A DNA stretch of 22,807 bases from a virus, in IMG/VR virus record IMGVR_UViG_3300004369_000160, positions 1 through 22,807 of that record. One strand, 5' to 3'. The position numbers and the translations under genes were made by a program. Below, one piece after another: positions 16,267 to 22,669 of this stretch (positions are counted from its first letter, which is position 1; the number at the start of each line of letters is the position of its first letter). The notes below the pieces were generated by a model. It was not told where the DNA came from, did no database searches, and saw only the letters and a program-made list of their open reading frames with translations.

Positions 16267-16781
16267 TATGCTCTCCGTGACATTAAGCCAGAACTATACT
16301 GCACATCTTCTTTTTCTTCTTTAACAGTTTCTTGCTCTTCTCTTGCCGTTTCTAAATCTACATCTTCTAACTTAGACTTATACTTAGTAGCTACTTTAGC
16401 AAGAAGACTTTCTCTAGTCTGTCCTTTTTCAGGTGCATCTAAGCCAGAGTTATACTTAACACCTGCACTATCACCAAGTAACATAATCATTTCTACAAGA
16501 ATAGGAAGAACCAACATGCCTGTATCAATATTGTGTACACCTTCCATAACACTAGACATTTGAATAGTGTTAGCAAGCACAGCAACAGGCACACCCATCT
16601 CTAAGATATCAACAAGCTGTACCATAAATTCTTCTGTTGTCATACGAGACATGTAATATTCTACGACTTCATCAACAGTAGAATACTGCGAAGGATTTTG
16701 CCACGGACGAGAACCTACTTCCATAGTTAATGATTCACCGGGAATAGGAGCATCAAAATTTGGGTCACTACTCAGTTTCAT
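16266..16781 (-). CDS. Hypothetical virion-block protein, 171 aa
   Basis: Not recognised. The central third (about residues 53-105) is hydrophobic and helical (FMVQLVDILEMGVPVAVLANTI, then GMLVLPILVEMIMLLG in separate helices) and could be membrane-associated or an oligomerisation bundle. The C-terminal third is highly charged (LEDVDLETAREEQETVKEEK), likely coiled coil, ending in MSRRA. A weak AGGAAAG precedes the ATG. It overlaps the 70-aa gene by 14 bases at its start and the 523-aa gene by one base at its end. Likely a minor structural or assembly protein; no stronger claim is supported. Confidence 0.65.
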   Translation of the reverse strand: MKLSSDPNFDAPIPGESLTMEVGSRPWQNPSQYSTVDEVVEYYMSRMTTEEFMVQLVDILEMGVPVAVLANTIQMSSVMEGVHNIDTGMLVLPILVEMIMLLGDSAGVKYNSGLDAPEKGQTRESLLAKVATKYKSKLEDVDLETAREEQETVKEEKEDVQYSSGLMSRRA

Positions 16782-16980
16782 TGATTTCTTTCCTACGGTT
16801 TCGGATAACCTCTAACTGCTTTGCAATACGTACAGCAGGATTTTTGTAGTCTATGCCAGACTTCATAGATGATGGTGCTTTACTTAACAATCCACCTGAT
16901 GGTTTATTATCTGGCTTTGGTAAGTTTTCAATATCCATATTTTTGTACATAAGTACAGCAGGATTAAGCTGTCTTGACAT
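16768..16980 (-). CDS. Hypothetical small basic protein, 70 aa
   Basis: Not recognised. A proline- and lysine-rich N-terminal half (NLPKPDNKPSGGLLSKAPSS) that is probably unstructured, followed by a basic helix (NPAVRIAKQLEVIRNRRKEI). No membrane segment or cysteine. AGGAAA lies before its ATG. It overlaps the 711-aa gene by 17 bases at its start and the 171-aa gene by 14 bases at its end, so it is translationally coupled on both sides. A short linker or assembly factor is possible but unsupported. Confidence 0.6.
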   Translation of the reverse strand: MSRQLNPAVLMYKNMDIENLPKPDNKPSGGLLSKAPSSMKSGIDYKNPAVRIAKQLEVIRNRRKEINETE

Positions 16981-19099
16981 CGTTTTGTTTCCTTTTACGT
17001 GATACTACAAAGTCCATAGCTTTTTTGGTAAGCCATTTTAGTGCAGGTTTGTTACTGATAAACTTAGCATATCTTTCACCATATTTGCCGTACAGTTTCT
17101 TAAACCATTTAGGTGCATCATACTGCAACCACACACGGAATACAAACCAACGTGTGTCTTGTTTGCCATACACTTCACGTGCTACCCAACAAAACATACC
17201 TGCACCAATAGCAGCACTACCAAGTGTACCAATTAAACTACCTACTGCAGTACCAGCAGCACTTGCAGATTGTTCATTAGCAATTTCTTTACGTGCCTTT
17301 GCATCTAGTTCTGCTATAGCCAATGCACTTATTCTATCCAGATAGTTTTCTGCAGACTTGTATGCCCACTCCATAGTATCTGCATGATAAGTCCACAGAT
17401 TATCGTAGGCAGTCTTGCTTATATCTAAAGCTGCTGTAGCATTTAATTCATTAGCACGGTTAATGGCAGCAGTATCTGCAGTAGCAATTTCTCTACGCCA
17501 TACAACATTGCTCTGTGCAATAGCTAATTGGTTTTGTGCATTGAACTGGTCACGTTGATTATTTAGTTCAGCATTAAATCGTTCTACTGTATTTACCTGA
17601 CCTGCATTAAACTGTGACTGTGCATTTGCTTGTGCTGAATTAAACTGTGATGTTTGAGAAGCAAGATTAGCAAAGAATTGGTCAACCTGATTTTGGCTAG
17701 TAGCATTAAACTGTGCAGCAGCATTAGTAGCAGCTTGGTCAGTAAACAATGCCTGTACTCTTTGTTGAGTATTAAACATTTGTGTTTGTTGACGGTTAGA
17801 CAGATTAGTCATATCCATCTGTAAGAAGTTCTGTGCATTCTGTACAGCTGCTTGTTGTCTGTTGTTTAGATTTTGTGTGTCCATCTGAGCAAGGGCAGCA
17901 GCTTCAGCCATTACCATCGCTTGTTTGTTAGATAGATTATTTAAATTCATCGTGTTAACAGCACGACTGTTTTCTAACTGCACCTGTTGTTCAGCAGTAA
18001 AGTTCATATTGGCAATATCACCAATACGTGCAGAGTTTTGTACACGTGCTTGGAAGTCTTGTGTAAACTCCATGCCCATAAACTCTGCTCTTTGTTGTGC
18101 CGCAAGCATAGCACGTTGCTGACGGTTTGTCAAGTTCTGCTGTTCAAATGAAGCAATAATACTTGCATCTGCCTGTGCAATAGGCAATGCGCTTTCTAAT
18201 GTAGCTTGTACAATAGCCTGACCAGCAAGACTGCTTGCACCTAGACCACGTGCAGCCATCGCTGCAGTAGCATTACGTAATGCACCAGCAGCCCATGCAG
18301 GTGGATTTTTAGCATCAAAGTTAGATGTAAGCTGCGCTAGTTGTCCTTGAACAGTAGCTTGTGTACTAGGTGTAGCGGTAGCAGCCTGTACCTGTTCAGT
18401 AAATGCAGCAGCAGTTTCAGCATCTGCACTACCACTAATAAGTTCACCATCCTGAATCTGTCGTTGTACAGGATTGTCAATAAGAATAGCATTGCCTTGG
18501 GCAGCAGTAACATTTCCTACACTGCTTGCTGTTTGCTGTGCAGCAGCTACTTGCGCACGTGGGTCATCAGGCGTAGTCTGAGCAGCCTGAGATGCTTGTA
18601 AAGCTGTGTTAATAGCAGGAGCAGCTTGTTGTGCTTGCATTAAGTTAGCTTGCATTTCTTGAGGAGCAGTTGCTTGATATGTACCAGCCATAGCTGTAGG
18701 CACAGCAACAGCACCAGTAACTTGCCCAGTTTCAGGCGCAATCATTTGAGATGCAGTAGGAGTTATACCAGCAGCAGTAACTACTCCACCAGCAGGTAGT
18801 CCGGGACTAGCCATCTGTTGTACACTAAAGTCAGCAAGACTTTGTCCCTCTTGTGGACCTGTAGTAACAGGAGTAGGTTGTTGTGGTAGTTGTGTAACAG
18901 CACCACCCTCTTGATACTTCTTACGTGCTACACCACCCTTTGCCATCTGCATGGCAGCATTAGTATAGCGTTGCATCTGCTGTTGACGCATTGGGTCATT
19001 TTCAATGTATTGCTGGAACTGGTTCATGTCACCAGAATAGCCCATAGCCTTTGCAATCTTATTCATTGCTTCAGGCTTAAATGCTTTAAACATTGCCAT
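16964..19099 (-). CDS. Hendecad-repeat coiled-coil virion protein with C-terminal CWVAREVYG domain, 711 aa
   Basis: A structural protein with four visible parts. Residues 1-60 are helical and Gln/Met-rich, with a glycine-lysine patch (AKGGVARKKYQEGG, 53-66). Residues 70-310 are low-complexity Ala/Gln/Thr/Pro. Residues 322-530 form nineteen consecutive 11-residue units, usually beginning with Asn, predicting a long coiled-coil rod. A glycine-zipper-like hydrophobic segment follows (616-636, GTAVGSLIGTLGSAAIGAG), then a basic aromatic domain (637-711) starting CWVAREVYG, which I recall at the C-terminus of various phage tail/fibre proteins. AGGGGA precedes the ATG, which shares a base with the previous stop. 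Rod plus membrane-type segment suits a tail-tip or DNA-ejection component; this is inference. Confidence 0.7.
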   Translation of the reverse strand: MAMFKAFKPEAMNKIAKAMGYSGDMNQFQQYIENDPMRQQQMQRYTNAAMQMAKGGVARKKYQEGGAVTQLPQQPTPVTTGPQEGQSLADFSVQQMASPGLPAGGVVTAAGITPTASQMIAPETGQVTGAVAVPTAMAGTYQATAPQEMQANLMQAQQAAPAINTALQASQAAQTTPDDPRAQVAAAQQTASSVGNVTAAQGNAILIDNPVQRQIQDGELISGSADAETAAAFTEQVQAATATPSTQATVQGQLAQLTSNFDAKNPPAWAAGALRNATAAMAARGLGASSLAGQAIVQATLESALPIAQADASIIASFEQQNLTNRQQRAMLAAQQRAEFMGMEFTQDFQARVQNSARIGDIANMNFTAEQQVQLENSRAVNTMNLNNLSNKQAMVMAEAAALAQMDTQNLNNRQQAAVQNAQNFLQMDMTNLSNRQQTQMFNTQQRVQALFTDQAATNAAAQFNATSQNQVDQFFANLASQTSQFNSAQANAQSQFNAGQVNTVERFNAELNNQRDQFNAQNQLAIAQSNVVWRREIATADTAAINRANELNATAALDISKTAYDNLWTYHADTMEWAYKSAENYLDRISALAIAELDAKARKEIANEQSASAAGTAVGSLIGTLGSAAIGAGMFCWVAREVYGKQDTRWFVFRVWLQYDAPKWFKKLYGKYGERYAKFISNKPALKWLTKKAMDFVVSRKRKQNDVKTA
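17510..18136 (-). repeat. Nineteen 11-residue (33-base) repeats within the 711-aa gene
   Basis: Reading from Asn322, the protein divides into 19 units of exactly 11 residues without a gap, to residue 530. Examples: NLSNKQAMVMA, NLNNRQQAAVQ, NAQNFLQMDMT, NLSNRQQTQMF, NSAQANAQSQF, NAGQVNTVERF, NAELNNQRDQF. Asn starts 14 of the 19 units, and in the distal ones Phe closes the unit (QF, RF). Eleven residues equal three helix turns, the hendecad pattern of straight or slightly right-handed coiled coils. At the higher order a 22-residue (66-base) similarity is visible. Confidence 0.85.
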
Positions 19100-19326
19100 T
19101 ATCTATTCCCCTGCAACACTCTATCTAGCTTATCTTCCAACCTGTGCAATGCTTCCATCAATCTATCCATGTCGTCACGTAACTCTGTCTTCGTTGCGTA
19201 GTCTTCACGTGTCCGGTTCAAAAGAATGCTGAGACGCTTGACTTCATTACTCAAGCCTACCAAGAACCACGCACCACCAGCTACGATGACACCAAGAAGC
19301 ATATCAATGAGGTTGGTCATTTCCAT
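19099..19326 (-). CDS. Small membrane protein with coiled coil (holin- or spanin-like)
   Basis: A 75-aa protein with one N-terminal membrane segment (about residues 5-24, LIDMLLGVIVAGGAWFLVGL) and a charged coiled-coil tail (VKRLSILLNR through LEDKLDRVL). I start it at 19326, where ATG shares a base with the previous stop (TGATG); an upstream in-frame ATG at 19356 would overlap the preceding gene by 31 bases. Phage proteins of this shape include holins, i-spanin-like proteins and uncharacterised virion-associated membrane proteins; no endolysin is adjacent in view, so I do not choose. Its Shine-Dalgarno (GGAG) lies in the conserved junction described in the repeat entries. Confidence 0.6.
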   Translation of the reverse strand: MEMTNLIDMLLGVIVAGGAWFLVGLSNEVKRLSILLNRTREDYATKTELRDDMDRLMEALHRLEDKLDRVLQGNR

Positions 19327-19340
19327 CAGGCGAGGTCTCC
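19324..19340 (-). repeat. Conserved cassette junction, copy 1 (paralog A end / membrane protein start)
   Basis: On the - strand this reads GGAGACCTCGCCTGATG. It encodes Gly-Asp-Leu-Ala-stop of the upstream gene, supplies GGAG as ribosome site, and provides the ATG of the next gene. See copies at 19809, 20228 and 20623. Confidence 0.75.
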
Positions 19341-19811
19341 CAAAATACCGATACAAATAAATGGGGAATCGTTCAAAACACTTAAAGAAGCTGTTTGAAA
19401 ATTAAAGTTAGAGGCAATTTTAACAGTTGTGGTGGTTACGTTAGAGTCACCATCGCTTGTATTTACACTTTGCGATTGACCATTATCGGAAACCCCTGAT
19501 TGTATCCTAGAACAGACAACTACAGCGTAGTCATTGTTTCCTGTAGCGTTTGTAAAATTTATATTGTAATCGCCAGTGCCATTGTCCGTTAAACTTGCAT
19601 TGTTCAGAGAATCACGAGCCGCTATAGCACCAGTGCCATTAAAGTTGACCCATTGTTTAGCCAGCCCCTGCTGAAGATTGGTTGTTGTTGAGCCACCCTC
19701 ACCTGTGACAGCAATGGAACCTGCCGATGTTTTGCCAGTTAATTCATCTGTTTTTGCTTCTGTAGTGTTTACATCAACAATCAGTGCCGCTAAGTCTGCT
19801 GCTCTACTCAT
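19326..19811 (-). CDS. Tail-fibre-like paralog A (type II), 161 aa
   Basis: Fourth and last of a tandem set of paralogs. After a distinct N-terminus (SRAADLAALIVDVNTTEAK) it shares with paralog C the block TSAGSIAVTGEGGS and NLQQGLAKQWVNFNGTG, then RDSLNNASLTDNGTGDYNINF, and ends with the set's hallmark -GDLA. Such modules, one compact domain with W.N..GT....RDS.N..S..D.GTGDY, are frequent in marine phage tail-fibre regions and are taken to be host-surface recognition or fibre-tip subunits; this is from family familiarity, not a search. The start overlaps paralog B by 4 bases (ATGA). Confidence 0.65.
   Translation of the reverse strand: MSRAADLAALIVDVNTTEAKTDELTGKTSAGSIAVTGEGGSTTTNLQQGLAKQWVNFNGTGAIAARDSLNNASLTDNGTGDYNINFTNATGNNDYAVVVCSRIQSGVSDNGQSQSVNTSDGDSNVTTTTVKIASNFNFQTASLSVLNDSPFICIGILGDLA
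19660..19676 (-). repeat. 17-bp direct repeat, paralog A copy
   Basis: GCCAGCCCCTGCTGAAG (plus-strand reading) is identical to 20516-20532 in paralog C. It encodes the shared LQQGLA block. The identical stretch is about 0.86 kb from its partner. Confidence 0.85.
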
Positions 19812-20230
19812 GCTAGGTCTCCTAACGTATGCACATCAATATAAACAGCATCATAATTTGTGCCTATTGTTGCGCCACCCGAAACTAAAAATCTGTAAAC
19901 GGTTGTTGTTGGTGCTACCACTGCTGTTCCACTTCCACCAGACTGGTGCATACCAATAAAAGTATATGCTCTATTCCCTGCACCGGTGTTTGACGATTGA
20001 GATGTTGTGTTGCTGTAATTTATGTTTGCAAAAGCAGACGATATGTTATGCGAAAATTCTCCACTTGCGTGGTCTGTAATGCTACTTAAATTCAGACTAT
20101 CCCTTGCCGAAGCAGTGGAACCATTCAGATTAATCCACGCCTTCGCACTTCCACCAGCCACATATTCCATAGCCACGCTGTTAGCACCAGCCGCATCCTT
20201 CAGGGTGTTTACTCTTAGTTCGCTTGCCAT
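19808..20230 (-). CDS. Tail-fibre-like paralog B (type I), 140 aa
   Basis: Third of the tandem paralogs. It begins MASELRVNTLKDAAGANSVAM and lacks the LQQGLAK block, going directly to GGSAKAWINLNGSTASARDSLNLSSITD, like paralog D. The second half is variable, Ser/Thr/Gly-rich, and strand-like, and the end is -GDLA. Start taken at 20230, whose ATG shares one base with the stop of paralog C (TAATG); an ATG at 20263 would add eleven residues inside paralog C. A surface-recognition role is inferred from tail-region location and the conserved-core/variable-end pattern. Confidence 0.66.
   Translation of the reverse strand: MASELRVNTLKDAAGANSVAMEYVAGGSAKAWINLNGSTASARDSLNLSSITDHASGEFSHNISSAFANINYSNTTSQSSNTGAGNRAYTFIGMHQSGGSGTAVVAPTTTVYRFLVSGGATIGTNYDAVYIDVHTLGDLA
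19809..19822 (-). repeat. Conserved cassette junction, copy 2 (paralog B end / paralog A start)
   Basis: Reads GGAGACCTAGCATG on the - strand, with the stop TGA following in an ATGA overlap rather than the TAATG of copies 3 and 4. GGAG lies 7 bases from the ATG here and 10 in the others. Confidence 0.75.
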
Positions 20231-20244
20231 TATGCTAGGTCTCC
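20228..20244 (-). repeat. Conserved cassette junction, copy 3 (paralog C end / paralog B start)
   Basis: Reads GGAGACCTAGCATAATG on the - strand, then GCAAGC of the next gene. It encodes -GDLA-stop and the start of paralog B, whose first residues (MAS) are the same as in paralog C. Confidence 0.8.
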
Positions 20245-20625
20245 TTTTACTGATGTACAGCAAAAATCACTATCAGCGTATGAACCACCGTTATTTACTT
20301 GCTGAGTAGAATAACTGCTTGTAGCCATTGCACTTATTCTGAGACCATTTACAGCAGGGCCAACAATCCCAGAAGAATAAGCTAGAGAATATCCTGCATT
20401 ATTCATAGCGTTGCTTATATTTATTGTCCCTTGACCCGTTCCAACGTCAGTGACTGATGTCACGTTTTGGCTGTCCTGAACAACGTGAGATGTGTTATAT
20501 TGCACCCAAACCTTCGCCAGCCCCTGCTGAAGTGATTGCGTTGCACTACCACCCTCGCTAGTAACTGTGATATCACCTGCGCTGGTTACACCCTGAAGGG
20601 CATCTACTTTGAGTATGCTTGCCAT
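20230..20625 (-). CDS. Tail-fibre-like paralog C (type II), 131 aa
   Basis: Second of the tandem paralogs. It begins MASILKVDALQG, then TSAGDITVTSEGGSATQSLQQGLAK in two pieces shared with paralog A, followed by VWVQYNTSHVVQDSQNVTSVTD, GTGQGTINI and NNAGYSLAYSS. The C-terminus has two adjacent cysteines (DFCCTSV) and ends -KGDLA. The start shares a base with paralog D's stop. No transmembrane segment. The half after residue 80 is the most divergent from its siblings, as expected where a fibre tip meets different receptors; that interpretation is inferred. Confidence 0.66.
   Translation of the reverse strand: MASILKVDALQGVTSAGDITVTSEGGSATQSLQQGLAKVWVQYNTSHVVQDSQNVTSVTDVGTGQGTINISNAMNNAGYSLAYSSGIVGPAVNGLRISAMATSSYSTQQVNNGGSYADSDFCCTSVKGDLA
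20516..20532 (-). repeat. 17-bp direct repeat, paralog C copy
   Basis: Identical to 19660-19676. Recombination between the two would delete or duplicate one two-gene unit (parts of C and A plus all of B). Confidence 0.85.
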
Positions 20626-20639
20626 TATGCGAGGTCTCC
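20623..20639 (-). repeat. Conserved cassette junction, copy 4 (paralog D end / paralog C start)
   Basis: Reads GGAGACCTCGCATAATG on the - strand, followed by GCAAGC as in copy 3. It differs from copy 3 by one base (CTC for CTA). Confidence 0.8.
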
Positions 20640-20999
20640 GTGAACTAGGCTATACGCATTATCAATATCTACATCGGTAGTATTACTTACGGCGTAGAAA
20701 TAGCCGTAAGCGTATGCGGAAGCAGTCAGTGTTACAGAGGAAACCACCACAAAGTAGTATTGGTTTTCGTCTCCGCTGCCAGCAATGTTGTAGTTGGCGT
20801 TAGTCATACTGCTGGTGAGATTGTTGGTGTAATCTCCCGTGCCACGGTCAACCACCGAAGCGATATTAAAACTGTCCCGCAGCGTTGGCCCTGTCCCGTC
20901 AAGGTTAGCCCAAGCCTTCGCGGCATACTGCCCCGTCAGGGCAACTGGTCCAGTACCTGCCTTATCCGCAATGGTATCTACATTAAGAACGCTAGTCAT
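20625..20999 (-). CDS. Tail-fibre-like paralog D (type I), 124 aa
   Basis: First of the four tandem paralogs in transcription order. It begins MTSVLNVDTIADKAGTGPVAL, then AAKAWANLDGTGPTLRDSFN, VVDRGTGDYTNN and a strand-rich variable end (YYFVVVSSVTLTASAYAYGYF), closing with -HGDLA. Start set at 20999, where ATG shares a base with the stop of the upstream fibre gene; the ATG at 21014 would add five residues (MEHCI) that its relatives lack. Most similar in arrangement to paralog B. Confidence 0.66.
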   Translation of the reverse strand: MTSVLNVDTIADKAGTGPVALTGQYAAKAWANLDGTGPTLRDSFNIASVVDRGTGDYTNNLTSSMTNANYNIAGSGDENQYYFVVVSSVTLTASAYAYGYFYAVSNTTDVDIDNAYSLVHGDLA

Positions 21000-21457
21000 T
21001 ATACAATGCTCCAATACCCGTTAACAGTGACGGTGGCATTCTGTGTGATTGGTCCACCGCTGACACCATTCTCATCGCTGTCAATCGTAATGTCAGCATC
21101 TATGCTCTGTCCATTCAAACGGATGATGCTGTTGTTACCTTTGAATGGGTAGCGATTGTCACTTTCAGTCTTTGTATACGAGTTCGCAATATTGAACACA
21201 TCGTATGCCACCATCTCAACAATGTCATTCAGGGATGCTGCAGTTGTCAGGACAACACTTGTGCCTGTCGTAGCGGTGTAGTCCGTTGTTGGCTTGAGCA
21301 GGACACCATTCTGGTACACGTCCAAGTACAAGCTGTCCTGATAGGTAAGTACCTTGCTGTCTGCGTCACTACCTGTGAAGGTTGTCTGACCTGCAGTTGC
21401 CTGATAGACAAAGCGGTTGCGAACACCTGTTGAGGGGGATTTACCGATGTAACTCAT
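20999..21457 (-). CDS. Tail-fibre protein with conserved MSYIGKSPSTGVRNRF N-terminus, 152 aa
   Basis: A tail-fibre or fibre-base protein. The N-terminal motif MSYIGKSPSTGVRNRFVYQA is widespread in marine phage and prophage fibre genes, followed by TAGQTTFTGSDADSKVLTY and the strand-rich module DVYQNGVLLKPTTDYTATTG and TSVVLTTAASLNDIVEMVAYD. The second half, from about 95, carries an extended repeat-like segment (YTKTESDNRYPFKGNN) of the kind used as fibre stalk or trimeric spacer. GGAAG precedes the ATG; the stop shares one base with paralog D's start. Confident on family, less on whether this is the full-length fibre or a short variant. Confidence 0.8.
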   Translation of the reverse strand: MSYIGKSPSTGVRNRFVYQATAGQTTFTGSDADSKVLTYQDSLYLDVYQNGVLLKPTTDYTATTGTSVVLTTAASLNDIVEMVAYDVFNIANSYTKTESDNRYPFKGNNSIIRLNGQSIDADITIDSDENGVSGGPITQNATVTVNGYWSIV

Positions 21458-21466
21458 TGGTCTTCC

Positions 21467-21778
21467 TTATGGTTTAGTAGGCCACGTTACGTCATCAAGA
21501 GATGTGGCGTTATCTGTGATGTCACGCAGGGCTTGGCGGTAAGTTGTCATGGCGGCTGTCATGGTTTGGTCGGACAACCCGTAGTGGTCAGTATCAGCCA
21601 GCCGCTTGGTACGTTCAGTACGTAGGGCATCTAGCTTGGCTGCATTTTCAAGTTCAGTCTGCTTTGTTGCAACAGCGTCTGCATCCCAAGATACTACGTT
21701 GCCGTTTGCATCGTAGGCTGTTTCACCCCGGATGGACACAACAGAAGAATAAAGATTGTATATAGCCTCGTGCTTCAT
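21467..21778 (-). CDS. Phage tail assembly chaperone-like protein, 103 aa
   Basis: Resembles small tail-fibre/tail assembly chaperone proteins: a variable N-terminal half (YNLYSSVVSIRGETAYDANG), then a helical region LDALRTERTKRLADTDHYGLSD and the typical closing pattern YRQALRDITDNATSLDDVTWPTKP (in two parts here). These proteins help fibres fold or attach and are not usually part of the mature virion. Its placement between fibre modules fits. It overlaps the upstream gene by 4 bases (ATGA). The family match is recalled, not searched. Confidence 0.75.
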   Translation of the reverse strand: MKHEAIYNLYSSVVSIRGETAYDANGNVVSWDADAVATKQTELENAAKLDALRTERTKRLADTDHYGLSDQTMTAAMTTYRQALRDITDNATSLDDVTWPTKP

Positions 21779-22257
21779 ACCGCTATCTCCGTTAGTGTTA
21801 TGCTACTTACGCCATCGATTGTGGTTTCATTGCTACCACCCCTATTGATGTACACTGTCGCTGCATATTTATGCTCTACATAAACTGTATAGTCTATTGC
21901 GCTTGTGGTGTTGTGGTCGTGATAAATTTGACCGCCATTATTAGACATTGAATAAGTGGAATTACCGCCAAGCCTTGCCCCAAAGAAACGTGAACTAAAC
22001 GCTGTGTCAGTTCCAGTTTGTCCTATGTCGTGATATACCATATGATATGAACCATATGCCGCACCTGAGTTGTTGGATGAGGTACAGAGACTGTAGGTCA
22101 CAAGTATTTTGCTGGTAGCATCTGTCGGTGTAATAGTAGCAGTTAATCCAGTTGCTACGGCAGTATCGGCAGATAAAACTAGGCTTTCCTCAGTTTCATA
22201 AAATGAGTGAACTACCTGCAAAACAGTTCCGGGCTGTGTTACTATGGTCAACGCCAT
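21775..22257 (-). CDS. Tail-fibre-type beta-rich protein, 160 aa
   Basis: A beta-rich protein of a type seen in phage tail-fibre regions: opening TIVTQPGTVLQVVHSFYETE, a middle with SADTAVATGLTATITPTDATSK ending in KILVTYSLC, and a closing SSITLTEIAV. Between these is a variable His/Tyr/Gly-rich portion (YHMVYHDIG, GGQIYHDHN). Such modules are commonly placed at the distal end of fibres, so host recognition is the likely role, inferred. GGAGATAGATAA precedes the ATG, giving a good ribosome site after the 33-base gap from the upstream gene. Confidence 0.62.
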   Translation of the reverse strand: MALTIVTQPGTVLQVVHSFYETEESLVLSADTAVATGLTATITPTDATSKILVTYSLCTSSNNSGAAYGSYHMVYHDIGQTGTDTAFSSRFFGARLGGNSTYSMSNNGGQIYHDHNTTSAIDYTVYVEHKYAATVYINRGGSNETTIDGVSSITLTEIAV

Positions 22258-22282
22258 TTATCTATCTCCAAACAGGGATGAC

Positions 22283-22303
22283 CCCTACGCTTATGCGTAA
22301 GGG
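22283..22303. other. Hairpin spanning the stop codon of the 122-aa gene
   Basis: CCCTACGC at 22283-22290 can pair with GCGTAAGGG at 22295-22303 (8 pairs, one bulged A). The stop codon (TAA on the - strand, 22291-22293) lies in the TTAT loop. There is no following T-run, so it is not a standard intrinsic terminator. Confidence 0.5.
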
Positions 22304-22659
22304 CTATCACCAAGCAAGTCTGCGTTCCATGCTGCTTTGAGTTCAGCAATCGTGCTGGCACTGTCAATAGCGGCAGCAGCAGGTGCATCACGAAGGGCAG
22401 TCTTTGCAGCAGCAATAGCACTGGTATCTGCACCAGTCTCTAGTGCCTTCATCAGTTCCACGTCCTTTGCTTCGAGCAACGGTTTACGTGCTTCACGAAT
22501 CTTGTCACGGAAGATTGCCCGTGCAGAATCCATGTCTTCACTGATTACGCTTCCATTAAGAGACCATGCACCACGAAAGTGACGGTCAGAAGGAACGGTA
22601 GCCGTGGAAGCGTCAATCTGGTTCCCGTCCTTATCTACGATGTATGTTGTTACAGCCAT
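22291..22659 (-). CDS. Tail-assembly-chaperone-like protein, 122 aa
   Basis: A helical protein of a type recurring beside phage fibre genes. It has an N-terminal beta hairpin (TTYIVDKDGNQI), the motif VPSDRHFRGAW (22-32), then SEDMDSARAIFRDKIREAR and LLEAKDVELMKALETG, and a C-terminal helix pair (AAAKTALRDAPAA, then TIAELKAAW). Its role in fibre folding or attachment is inferred from context. GGAG lies 9 bases upstream of the ATG. The upstream partial gene ends with a similar PSTREWRNAW motif, suggesting the two are related. Confidence 0.65.
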   Translation of the reverse strand: MAVTTYIVDKDGNQIDASTATVPSDRHFRGAWSLNGSVISEDMDSARAIFRDKIREARKPLLEAKDVELMKALETGADTSAIAAAKTALRDAPAAAAIDSASTIAELKAAWNADLLGDSPYA

Positions 22660-22669
22660 GTGTTTTCTC

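Noticed and set aside
22283-22303. Hairpin after the 122-aa gene as an intrinsic terminator
   Set aside because: No T-run on either side, and the next genes continue in the same direction with tight coupling.
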